From the NCBI GenBank assembly GCA_027604705.1, contig JADHYV010000033.1:181574-245573 (forward strand): a stretch of DNA of 64,000 nt, written 5' to 3'. Positions within the stretch are counted from its first letter, which is position 1; every line of letters begins with the position of its first letter. Source of the stretch: Allomyces arbusculus. Taxonomy: Eukaryota; Blastocladiomycota; Blastocladiomycetes; Blastocladiales; Blastocladiaceae. Shown here in pieces: positions 1-9,171 of the stretch. The notes under the pieces are model-generated. The model made no database searches. It saw nothing but the letters and a program-made list of their open reading frames with translations, and was not told the DNA's origin. The translations under genes were made by a program, and so were the position numbers.

Positions 1-2
1 GG

Positions 3-801
3 TCCTACATTTGCCTGCAACTGCTGCGCATCCGCGGCGAGCGGCTCGCGCGCGAGATGCACTTGGGCCGCGTGATGCTGCTGTTTCCAACAATCACGCA
101 CATCAAGAACACGCCCAATGGCGTGTGGATTTCGGTACTTCGGCCTGATCCCGATCTTGTCCACCGGGTTCTATCACCATGCTGATCACAGTCCGCCGAA
201 CCAAAACAGCACCTGACCCGCTGGCTTCCGCGCACGATCGCCGGTCTCGCCGCGGGCGCCCTTGGTACCCTCCCGCAATCCTGGCTGCTCCCGCTCGTAC
301 AGCTTTTCACGGGCCAGACCGAATCGCACGCGCAAATTACGGCGCGGCTGATCCACTCGTCGGTCGCGCTGAACGCGCTGTACATGGCCAACCACGAAAT
401 GGACAAGATCTTGCAGCTCGATTTACCAACCATCGACCGGTGGCTGCCGCACTTGACGTTCTATTACGGCACGACCGACCAGTGGGTGCCGCTGCACATG
501 TGGCACGAAGTGAGCGAGTGGTGGCCAAATGGTACGCGTTTTTCGCGTCGTTGGACTGGACCGTGGTTGCGATCGATCGGTACTGACCAGCGACCATGCA
601 TGCACGGCAGCCGACATCCACCTCTGTGAAAAGGAAATGCCGCACGCATTTGTCCTTGGGCACGGGCAGGCCATGGGCGAGATTGTCGCCGGGTGGCTCA
701 ACAAGCACTTGAAGTCGCCCCCGGGCACGACCGCGCCGGCGGAGAACGGCATCGTGGTGGAGGCGACGCCCGGTGGAAGGAGCACATCGGCCAGTTCTTA
801 A
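3..801 (+). CDS. LDAH: Lipid droplet-associated hydrolase, C-terminal part (LDAH family), 5' end outside window
   Basis: Exons 3-134, 192-531 and 611-801; both introns are GT-AG and the frame stays open throughout. The visible part holds LDAH/C2orf43 family blocks in order: an LLFPTI..I..(S/T)PNG block, an L.FYYGT.D.WVP block and a final LCEK..PHAF block followed by a C-terminal helix. The family is alpha/beta-hydrolases bound to lipid droplets with (disputed) sterol-ester hydrolase activity. The nucleophile-elbow serine would lie just left of base 1, so it cannot be checked. The Asp of YYGTTDQW and the His of MPHAF, the expected remaining triad members, are present. About 219 residues are visible, ending in a Ser/Gly-rich tail longer than the human protein. 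The first codon shown is mid-gene. Confidence 0.9.
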
Positions 802-1178
802 CCGCTAAGCGGGCATTTGTGCTGGGATGGATGTTATGATCTCGCGCCAGGAGAGCAGGCCTCTTGCCACGAGTCCTTGACGTAGTTCATCCGAATTTCA
901 TTTTATCCCCTTTTGGACCTGTAATCTTGCGTCCAAGGCAATCACTGAGTCGCCATCTTTCACCAATCAGCGCAGTCATCAGGACAGACGCCTCCATCCC
1001 ATCGACGCGCTTTGACCGCCGCTGTCGCTGCTGCCGTCGCGATTCAGCTGGCGCGCTCGGCCCCACCGGACTTTCTCCCCCCCCCCCCCCCCACACACAC
1101 ACACACCTTTTCTCACATTCGTTGTTATCGACGGCCCCGCACTCCCCTTGCGTCAGCACCAGCACCAGCACCACCAAT
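802..1178. other. Intergenic region between LDAH and a small gene
   Basis: Holds the 3' flank of LDAH and the presumed promoter/5' UTR of the next gene. The only clear structure is a C16 run joined to a CA microsatellite at 1077-1107. Reading frames through it lack the codon bias of neighbouring genes. Confidence 0.6.
1077..1107. repeat. C16 homopolymer followed by (CA)n microsatellite
   Basis: Sixteen C residues run directly into about eight CA units in the 5' flank of the small gene. It is one of several 12-18 base C/G homopolymers found only in non-coding parts of this window. Confidence 0.95.
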
Positions 1179-1459
1179 ATGTCGACCCCCGCCGCACGCC
1201 AAGCACTCCAAGTCGACGCTCTACATCCCCACCTCGAGGCGAGTTTGCCCAAAAACGCGGCCCGCGTCGAGGCGTTCGTTTCGGACGGGACTGCGCTGAA
1301 TGACTCGGCGTTGCTTGCGCGACTCCGGGACAAGTGGACGCGCGCGCGATGCGGCCGTCGAGTCTGAGTTCGCTGATGCTCTAGCGGGGCAGGAAGGTGG
1401 TTGCGGACCCAGCGTTGGAGATTGTCTGGTACTGGAACGAAAAGTACACGTGGGTCTAA
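1179..1459 (+). CDS. Small conserved-looking protein of unknown function (73 aa)
   Basis: Two exons, 1179-1333 and 1393-1459, with a 59-base GT-AG intron that has a CTGAT-type branch sequence about 20 bases before the acceptor. Splicing replaces an unlikely Arg-rich read-through tail with a compact C terminus ending DPALEIVWYWNEKYTWV. The start sits in the context CACCAATATG, also found at the RGS gene. The product is mostly helical in appearance, has no cysteines, no signal peptide and no membrane segment, and ends in an aromatic-rich segment. Third positions are nearly all G/C, as in real genes here. I do not recognise the family. The gene is too short to rule out a subunit of a larger complex. 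Confidence 0.6.
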
Positions 1460-2450
1460 GCGGGCGCGCAAGGAGGTTGCGGTATTTTTGCATGTGTAAA
1501 TTGCGCGTCGGTGATGCGTTGCGGTTCTTGTTTTGTTGGATGTCTATGTTTGGACCGTCAAATGAAATGTGCTCGCTGCGCCGGTGCTTTTTTTGTGCTG
1601 TCAATGCAGGCGCAAATTTGTCTCGACATGTGTTGACCGAGTGCGGAGCGTGGATCTGTTGGCCAGCCGTCGACAAGCGCGTGCGAGGCCGCGGGGCAAC
1701 AATGGGTCTGTACGATGGACGAGCTGCCAGCTGCCAAGTTTCACAGTGCGTGACATGTAAGATCAACAACCTGCAAATCATTCCGAAGCATTTCGCAAGC
1801 AGCAACGACCAGCCGCAATTGATCATCACGCACAGGGTGATACATAACATGAGGTTTGGTATACGCAGGCCCAGCCGTGACTTAACATCTCAAAGGAGTG
1901 GAAAAAAGGAGAGTGAAGCATACATAAATGAATACAAGCCTCACGTCTGGATGTCGATACAGACTTGGAAAGCTGATGCGTTTCTGTCTTGTGCTGCTGG
2001 ATGTGACGAATCTTGACAACTGAGAACAGTTTCAACCACTACTGCCCTCACTTGTCCCAAGCCCTTCCTCGCGTCCTCGCAAACCACACGACACTGCAGG
2101 TCAGGAGCACAAGAAGCCGTTCCGCTTCAATCAATGTGAGTCAAATTGTATGATAGCATTTTAGCCGAGTGGAAACGAGTTGAGACTTTGCCTTGCTTGG
2201 CCAAGTCATGAGAGAGCCGCAGACGCACCTCACTGTCGATGCAATTATTTTCGAGCACGCGCATCTTTTGCTCCTTGCGCGACAGCCGCTCACGACCCGC
2301 GCGGCTCATCTCTACTCAGCCCCCACGACTGGCCGCAAATAAAAGACGACGCGCCGCCCACAGCGCACATCGACTCTGTTCAGCCAAACCAGACACAGCC
2401 GCGACGTGGTGGACCAGACCGGCTGCAACCTGACACCCAATTTCCTCACC
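1460..2450. other. Intergenic region, lower GC, no gene seen
   Basis: About 1 kb of noticeably more AT-rich sequence than the genes on either side. No frame on either strand shows GC3 bias or recognisable protein blocks. An AATAAAAG stretch near 2337 is a possible TATA-like element for the next gene, about 110 bases before its start. Confidence 0.6.
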
Positions 2451-3032
2451 ATGACCAACAAACGCGCCCTGCTCGTGCTTCTCGGCCTCGTGCTCCTCGT
2501 TCTGGCCGCCGCCGCCGTCACGCCCGCAACCGCCCTCGATGCATCCGGTCACCCACGGCTCGTCAAGCGCCAATCCGGCGCGGCCGCGTGCGTGCAGTGC
2601 CTGATTGGTCCGCGGCAATGCACCCCGGCGTGCCCGAGCGACCAAGTGTGCGCGTTTTTGCCCAAGACGTGCACGGAATGCGCCAAGTCGGCGTGCGTGC
2701 CCAAGGACAAGATCCCAGACGGCTGGTCGCTGTTCCCGTCCACGGCAACCACGACAAGTGACAGCGCCACGTCGTCGTCGACGCAAGGCACGGATGCGAC
2801 GACGACAACAACAGCGGCATCGGCCACGACGGCGGGCTCAACAACGGCGACGACCACGACGGGGGCCACGTCGTCCGACGCGACGCCGGCGCCTACGGCA
2901 CAGGGGCAGGCGAATGCGACCAAGGGCACGACGGTGACGGCGGCGGGCGCAGTGGCACCGGACGTGCACGCGACGGGGGTCGTCGCAGCGATGGTCGCGG
3001 CAGTTGCGGTTGCTGCTGGTGGCCTTGCTTGA
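2451..3032 (+). CDS. GPI-anchored surface protein with Opy2-like eight-cysteine domain (193 aa)
   Basis: Single exon. Residues 1-28 form a signal peptide with a long Leu/Ala core, followed by a Kex2-like LVKR site at 37-40. Residues 47-82 hold eight cysteines (47, 50, 57, 61, 67, 74, 77, 82) in a CxxC...CxxC pattern like the extracellular domain of the fungal membrane anchor Opy2. A Thr/Ser-rich, presumably O-glycosylated stalk (about 95-170) leads to a hydrophobic C-terminal segment (about 173-193) with no charged cytoplasmic tail, which suggests a GPI anchor rather than the long cytosolic tail of true Opy2. I chose the ATG in CACCATGACC because the signal peptide begins there; an in-frame ATG at 2406 would put 15 extra residues before it. 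A role in signalling is only an inference from the domain. Confidence 0.75.
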   Translation: MTNKRALLVLLGLVLLVLAAAAVTPATALDASGHPRLVKRQSGAAACVQCLIGPRQCTPACPSDQVCAFLPKTCTECAKSACVPKDKIPDGWSLFPSTATTTSDSATSSSTQGTDATTTTTAASATTAGSTTATTTTGATSSDATPAPTAQGQANATKGTTVTAAGAVAPDVHATGVVAAMVAAVAVAAGGLA

Positions 3033-3596
3033 TATGAGCAATACCTTTCCCCCCTTTCCTCTTGTCTTCCATTTTCCGCTAACCCGCCGACGGGTCGCTT
3101 TTTTGTCTTGTACAGAGCATTTATGGTCGTAGTTTTCATCCAATATTCATGCAGGTATTTTCTTGACAGCATCCATCTCTGTTATGCAGGGCCAAGCCTG
3201 GTCAGCTCCTGCCAAGTGCCAACCACTTTGATGAGACTTGACAACGCTCCAAAACAACTCGCTGCCGCGCATTGCCTATGCTCGCCGCCAACTATCCACC
3301 ATCGACGCCATGATTAGCGACAAAAAGACCAAGTTGAGACTTATTGCTTGGCGTGATTGCCACATTTTGCCACGAAGTGCACAGTTCGACCCGCAACATC
3401 AAAGCGTTGGCAGTGGCCGAATGATCTGACGTGGACGAGTTGACGTGGACAGTTTGACGCGGACGCAGCCCAGCGAACCTATCCCCGCGCCACTTCGCGC
3501 TCGCCAGCCCGTATTTGTTCACAAACCACGCTTCCCCGCGGCGCCAAATTGCTCCCTGCTTGCCTGACCGACGACGATTTCACACGACTCGCCGCA
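3033..3596. other. Intergenic region
   Basis: 3' flank of the surface-protein gene and promoter region of the dynactin gene. No coding bias, repeat or RNA gene seen. Confidence 0.6.
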
Positions 3597-4423
3597 ATGG
3601 AACTGTCCATAACGCGCTACGACAAGGCCGAGTACATTGAGACGGTTCGCCACGCCGCTGCTGACGCCATCCCATGCTGACGCCGGTTCCTGACCAGTTT
3701 CGCTTGCGATGCATGATGACGGCAACCGCCAGGACACGGGCAACAAGGTCTCGCGCAAATCGGTCATTTGCGGGTCGCAAAACATTGTGCTCGGGGGCAA
3801 GGTAATTTACCAACCTCGGGTCCGCGCCCCAGCGCAACGCACCGCGCACACTGACCGCCCCCCTCCCCCCCCCCCCCCCCGCGCCGTCCCCCATGCCAGA
3901 CCATCATCCAAACCGACTGCGTGATCCGCGGCGACCTTCGCCGCGTCGGCGGCGGCCCGACCGTGGTCGTCGCCATTGGCAAATACTGTGTCCTGTCGGC
4001 GCGCTGCGTGCTCCGCCCACCGTATAAAACGTTCAAGGGCGTCTTCAACTACTACCCGATGAAACTCGGCGACTACGTCTATGTTGGCGAAGACACGATC
4101 GTCGAGGCGGCGACGATCGGCAACTATGTGCAGATTGGCAATAATTGCGTGATTGGCCGGTTTGCGATCATCAAGGACTGTGTCAAGATCGAGGACGGCG
4201 CCGTGGTTCCGCCGCATGCGGTGATTTCGTCGTTTTCGATTGTGCGCGGAAGTCCCGGCTTGTGTGCGGGCGAGTTGCCAGAGTGTATTCAGGACGTGTA
4301 TGAGCGTACGTCTGGTTTGGATCGCTCAGTGCGGTGGAGAGGGTGTGGAATTGACGCACCGTGCGGTTTCGTGGAGTAGAGGAGACCAAGGACTACTACG
4401 CCAAGTTTGTGCCGCGCCGGTGA
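3597..4423 (+). CDS. DCTN5: Dynactin subunit 5 (p25)
   Basis: Four exons: 3597-3644, 3733-3801, 3900-4305 and 4380-4423, 188 residues (human p25 has 182). The N terminus MELSITRYDKAEYIET, the CGSQNIVLGGK block, the CVIRGDLRRV block and the C-terminal GELPECIQDVYE...DYYAKFVP match p25 along its length. The body is a left-handed beta-helix of hexapeptide repeats (for instance IGNYVQIGNNCVIGRF). p25 sits with p27 in the pointed-end complex of dynactin and helps dynein select cargo. Intron 2 contains a C16 run. A glycine-rich insertion (GGGPT, about residue 54) in the first coils is unusual. Confidence 0.96.
3865..3880. repeat. C16 homopolymer in DCTN5 intron 2
   Basis: Sixteen consecutive C residues 20 bases before the acceptor AG of intron 2, taking the place of a normal mixed polypyrimidine tract. 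Confidence 0.95.
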
Positions 4424-4935
4424 CGCCCATTGCGCGCGCGCTTTTTGTCGTCAATTTCATCCATTTTTGCTCTTGATCCGTGGCTGACGGCCGCTCGACG
4501 AAAGGACAGGTGGAGCGGGTGGAGAACACCGCGCCAGGTCGCAAGAAACCACAGAAGCAAAACGACAACTTGTTGGACTGGGCAAGCAGCAACAAAATAC
4601 AATCGGAACGAACACGCCAGGGCGCACCAACCACAACCGCGGAGGGGGGGGGGGGCAACAGGGACAAGCCAAGCAAGAAAAATAAAATCGGGCAGCAAAA
4701 GACAGGGTAGTGGGCACGCGGCCGGAGCAAGGGAGGGTATCGCGAGTCGGAGTCGAGTGGAAGGGGGGGGGGGGGGGGAATACAGGACGGTTTTCGTTTT
4801 CGTGCGAGGAGACGAATGGAGGAGTGAGGACAAGACATCAAGATAGCAACGAAACAGCAAAGAGGAACGAACGAAACCACGAGCGAGCGAGCGAGCGAGC
4901 GAGCAAGCAGAGCAAAAACCAAAGCACTCCTCACC
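4424..4935. other. Convergent intergenic region rich in G runs and short repeats
   Basis: Lies between the 3' ends of DCTN5 and the first H15 gene. Contains a G12 run (4644-4655), a G16 run (4763-4778) and a (GAGC)n tract near 4883-4903. No coding sequence seen. The G runs could form quadruplexes in the RNA or DNA, but that is inference. Confidence 0.7.
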
Positions 4936-7371
4936 CTACCGTGCCGCCTGCGTCGGCCGCCGTCCGTGCACTCCCCCGCGCGCACTCCCACTCCCACCCC
5001 CACCCGCGCACGCCGGCGGCACACACACGATCGGCGGCGGCGGTGGAGGCGGGGACGTGACCGTCAACTGCCACGCCGACGCGGGCCGTGGCGTCATCCC
5101 GGACGCCGCCGCTGGCCGCTGCATCCACAGATCCATCGGGTCGACAGTCCCCACTGCCGCAACGGCCGGGCGCGGCTCGGCGTTGCTCGCCTGCCGCAGC
5201 AGTTCCGCGAGCGGATCCATGGCGTCGTCGGCGGGCGGTGTCGTCGGTGCCGCCGCGGGCGCGACTGTTGGCGCGGGCGGTGCCGACAGGGCCAAATGCA
5301 TCGGGAGCGCCGCCGCGACGCGCGCGCCCGCCACGTCAGCCGGCGGGGTGAATGGGGCCCAGGACATGGTCTGCTGCGGCTGTGGCGGCGGGGCCGACGG
5401 GAACATGGCCGCAAATGCGGCGGCGGCCGCAGCGGCCGCGTGCGGCGGCATGCTTGCCGGCTCGGGCTTGGCGACGGGGTCCTCGATCCACCCGGCGGGC
5501 CACGCGAACGCCATGTTGGTCGCGGTAGGTGGGATCGCGGCGGCGGCGGCGGCGGCGGCAGCGGTTTCGAGCTCGCTTGGCCAGATGGTCGCGACGTGTG
5601 GAGTTGCGGTGGGTGGGGCCGTGGACACGGCAGCGAGAGCCGCGGCCATGGCGGCGAGTTGGTGTGCGTCGAACGTGAGCGGTGCCGGGGCGGTCGAGGG
5701 CCACGCTTGGTGGTGGTGATGCATTGCGGGTGGGAGCGGCGGGAGGGTCGTGGCGAGCGGCGGGAGGGGTGGGAGCTAACGTCGGCAATATGGGCACGCG
5801 TCAGATCAGAGGCGCCGTGATCAAATCTCGGTGAACAACACATGCATACCTGCGAGTTGGCCACCGGCAGTGGCGGCGGGACCGTGCCGTCGTCGGTGCG
5901 CATCAGCGCCGCGAGTTCCTCGTCGGTCGGAACGTACGCCGTCGCGTGCTGCTGTTGCTGCTCGGCCGCAAGATGTGGCGGTGGTGGTGGCGGCGGCGGG
6001 GTCACGATCGTGCCCGAGCTCGCGCCGGCATCGGCGTCGCCCGCATGCATCGGATCAAACAGGTTCGGCAGCCACGAATCGAGTCCTAGCTGGTCGAGTG
6101 ACGGCAGCGCTAGTGCCGCCGCGTCCGACGGCAACGTCGTCATCGTTGTCGTCGGCACGAAGCGCGACTCCACAGCAACCCGCTTCCACGGCGACCCGCC
6201 GTCCTCGCCGTCACCATTCTTGGTGCGGGCCTTGCGCTTGCGCGTCGGCGGCGGCCGTGACGCGTCGGTGAGCACCGGGTCGACGATCGCGTCCTTGCGC
6301 AACTTTTGCTTGGAGGCCAGCACGCCGCCGGCTTTCGTGCGCCCGTAAAGCGCGCGCGCGGGCGTGTAGTGTGGGTTGAGTCGGTACCGTCGCTTTTCGT
6401 TGGGGTCGACGATCACGCGGCCTTTGCGGCGCGCCTTTTTCAGGGCCTGCACGGCCGAGCCGCGGAAGTGCACTGGTAATTGGCGCACGTCGGGCGGGCC
6501 CCCGTACCGGTCCTCGATCCACTGAAACATTTTCTTGGGGGCGACGCCGGGCGCGGTGGGGGTTGGGACGAGCGCTTGGATGGCCTCGGCGATGCTGTAG
6601 GGTTTGGAGCGAAGAGAAAAGTCAGCGGTATGATCACGGGAAAAGGTGGAGAGTAGAGAGAAAAGAGCGTGCGTACAGGTCCTCGTAGGCCGGAATGCGG
6701 CCGGGCACAACCTTGGGCTTCCGCTTGCGCTTGGGTCGCGCGGGTGCCGACGCCGGCGGTGGTGCAACCGCGGACTCGCCGGGCGCGGCCTCGACGGGCA
6801 ACAGATCGAGTGTGGGCTCGGGCTCCTCGACCGGGTGCAAGTTCAGCGCGGCCCACGGGTGCGCGAGCACGGGGCGCGTGCCCTCGGCCGACGAGACCGA
6901 CGGCGAGTAGTTGGATCCGGACGACGCGCACGAGTCGACTGACGAGGGCCGTGTCGACGCGGGCAGTGATGATGTAGAAGACGAGGACGACGACGAAGAC
7001 GACGAAGGCAGTGAAGAGAGCGGCGAAAACGTGTGCGGCACGAGCAACGACGCGTCGACCAGCGGCAAGCCCGAGGGCTCGAGCGGCGGGGCGAGCGGCG
7101 AGTCTAGGGCCACGGACACCGAAAAGGGCGGCACAGTCGCGGTCACGGCGGGCGTCGAGTAGACTGCGGGTACGGTGGTGCGGTAGCCCGTGGCGGTGGT
7201 TGTTGCGTAGGTCGTGGTCGAGTGGGCCGCGGTGGCCGCGGAACTTGGCGCAGGCGGCTGCAGCATGGCGGGCGGGCTCAGGTCGTCCTCGTGGTAGACG
7301 AGCTGCGGCGCCGGCTGGGCAGCTGCGGCAGCGCGGCGCGCGGGCCGCGCGAGCGCAGCGATGCGATGCAT
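4936..7371 (-). CDS. Long nuclear-type protein with linker-histone-like (H15) winged helix, paralogue A (759 aa)
   Basis: Three exons on the minus strand: 7371-6677, 6594-5850 and 5775-4936. Residues 1-210 are Ser/Pro/Ala-rich and end in a basic patch (RPKRKRKPK) that looks like a nuclear localisation signal. Residues 228-306 read as a globular linker-histone domain: AYEDLIAEAIQAL, then a KMFQWIEDRYG recognition-helix-like segment, LPVHFRGSAVQALKKARRKG and RYRLNP. A second basic stretch (TRKRKARTK) and Ala/Pro/His-rich low complexity follow, with poly-Ala runs. The start is favoured because a TATAAG box lies 83 bases upstream and frames beyond it lose codon bias. Paralogue B lies at 14244-17394. 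The role may be chromatin binding or transcription regulation. Identification of the domain as H15 is by pattern only and another winged-helix family is possible. Confidence 0.75.
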
Positions 7372-7453
7372 GGCAGCAGAGCGGAGAGCGCGCGCGCGGC
7401 GCGATGGCGGCGGTGATGGTTGGCGGCCGCGAGGACGGCGGCGCGGCGCGGGA

Positions 7454-7459
7454 CTTATA
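7454..7459 (-). promoter_or_regulatory. TATA box upstream of H15 paralogue A
   Basis: TATAAG on the minus strand in an otherwise extremely GC-rich setting, 83 bases before the chosen ATG. This leaves room for a start site about 30 bases downstream and a short 5' UTR. Confidence 0.55.
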
Positions 7460-9105
7460 GACGCGCGCGCGGGCGACCGGCCGAGCGAGCCAGCCGTGGA
7501 CATGGTTCCGCGCGCGTTGGGCCGGCGGGCGAGCTCTTGACGGGCGGCCGCGGCCACGGGCATGGGCGCAGCGCTGCGCGCCACGATGACGAGCGCCGAC
7601 CGCGCGCGACCGCCGTGCGCCGCCCGGCTCCACACGGTTCCCGCGACGTCGCGCGCTGGCAGGAGGACACATCGCCGCGCGTGCCGACGTGGAGCCGGCG
7701 CGCGCGCGCCACGTCCATTGTCTTTTAGAGAGAACCGGCGCGAACGGGCGCAATCTTGGCACGCGAGGGCGCGCTCGCCCCCCACCGGCCCCTCGCGCGC
7801 GCCGTGCCGCGGTCGCCATGGCTCCCCCTCGCCAAGGCCCGTTCGCGACAGCATGTTGCGCGTCGTGCGATGCGTGCGGGCCGCCGTCGTGCACGGGCGC
7901 GGTGACGTGCTTCCAGTCGTGGGGAGCCATGAGGGGCCCACTCTGGTGGCCGCGCGTGCGCACGGCGTGACGCCCTTCCTCGTACCCACTCATCACGGCG
8001 CATCTGCGCGGTGCCTGCGGGCTGGGCCCATGTTCGGGGTGCCGCGACGTGCGACGTCGTGGCCATGGCATCACACGTCCGTCCACGAGCGCGTGCACAC
8101 GCTCAGAACCGTGTTATGGCGATTACCACACGCGAACGCTTGACGACCGGCGCTCATGGGCTCCTGGCCAGGTCATCACGGCATCGTTGCGGGGCGCCGG
8201 CGCGAACGTGATGGCTCCTGTTGCAGTCCTTGCGCGGATCAGGGCGCTCTGCGGACACGGCGGGCGCAGTCGCTGTCGGTCCGGCCATAATGAAATTCAT
8301 GCGGGTGGGGCCAGCTCGGACCGGGGAGATGGGGCGGCCGGCAGGGATGTATCTGGTCCACGGCGACAGGCAAGTGCCCGTCAACGTGGCGGGCGTGCTG
8401 CGTCCAGGTTGTTGTCGCGCGGCGGTGCGGCTGGCCAGTTTTGAGCGCGCTCGCGGCCAATTTGCGGCAGGTCGGCGGCGGTCATGGCCGCCGGCTTGGC
8501 TGCGACGCGTCTGAGGGTTCGGCCGGTCTGGCGGACAAGAAATCGGAGCGATCAGCGCAGCAAACGACGCGGTCACGTGCGTCCTTGTCCAAGGTGCCGA
8601 TTCAAGGGAAGGTGCGTGCCCGGCTGCGTGGCTGGGGCCGTTGCATGAACAGCGGCGCGGCACCTCCCTGGCTTCTCTACGCTTCGGCAAGGGAAGCCGC
8701 CTGGGCGCGACGGCGCCACCGCTCCACCGACAAGTCACCACCAAACCGACCGTCGTCCTCGTCGTCGACGACCTCCACCCGTCCTGATCCGCTGATGTCG
8801 TCCGCACCTCTCCTTTCCCCCTCCCTCTTGATCAAGACTCCGCTCGCATTGTCCAGCATTGTAACGGCTTCCCTACCGCACCTGCCGCTTTCTGCTCGCC
8901 GTGCCGGCCCCATCCAGAGCCAAGGCCCGCGCCCCAAGCGCCGCCATTTGCTTCTCCTTGAACAACCACCACCCGCTCGTCCACCACGGCGTCGTGCTTC
9001 CCGCCCTCGCGCGTCGCTGACGCCTACCGCGACGACGACAGCGCCGCCTCTCCACCCGACGACCACGACTGCTGCTGCGGCCGCCCGCACGCGCACACTC
9101 GTCAT

Positions 9106-9111
9106 TATAAG
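9106..9111 (+). promoter_or_regulatory. TATA box upstream of the PH-like gene
   Basis: TATAAG within the context CATTATAAGC, 61 bases before the first ATG of the next gene. It supports the chosen start. Confidence 0.5.
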
Positions 9112-9171
9112 CTCCTTGCCAGTGCCGACAAGCCTGCTCCCCCGGCATCCCTGCGCCACCCACAACCTGCC

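Larger units (their letters stand above)
7372..9171. other. Divergent intergenic region, no gene seen
   Basis: About 1.8 kb of extremely CpG-rich sequence between the minus-strand H15 gene and the plus-strand PH-like gene. Long overlapping open frames exist on both strands, as expected at this GC content. Their products are Arg/Ala/Pro-rich without domain blocks, so I read it as promoter and spacer DNA. Confidence 0.5.

Noticed and set aside
2406-2450. Upstream in-frame ATG for the Opy2-like protein
   Set aside because: It would add 15 polar residues before the signal peptide and disable secretion. The second ATG has a better context.
6440-8098. Long minus-strand frame (552 codons) overlapping the H15 paralogue A start region
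   Set aside because: It is out of frame with the winged-helix protein, Arg/Ala/His-rich, and a TATA box at 7454-7459 lies inside it. It is an open frame due to high GC.
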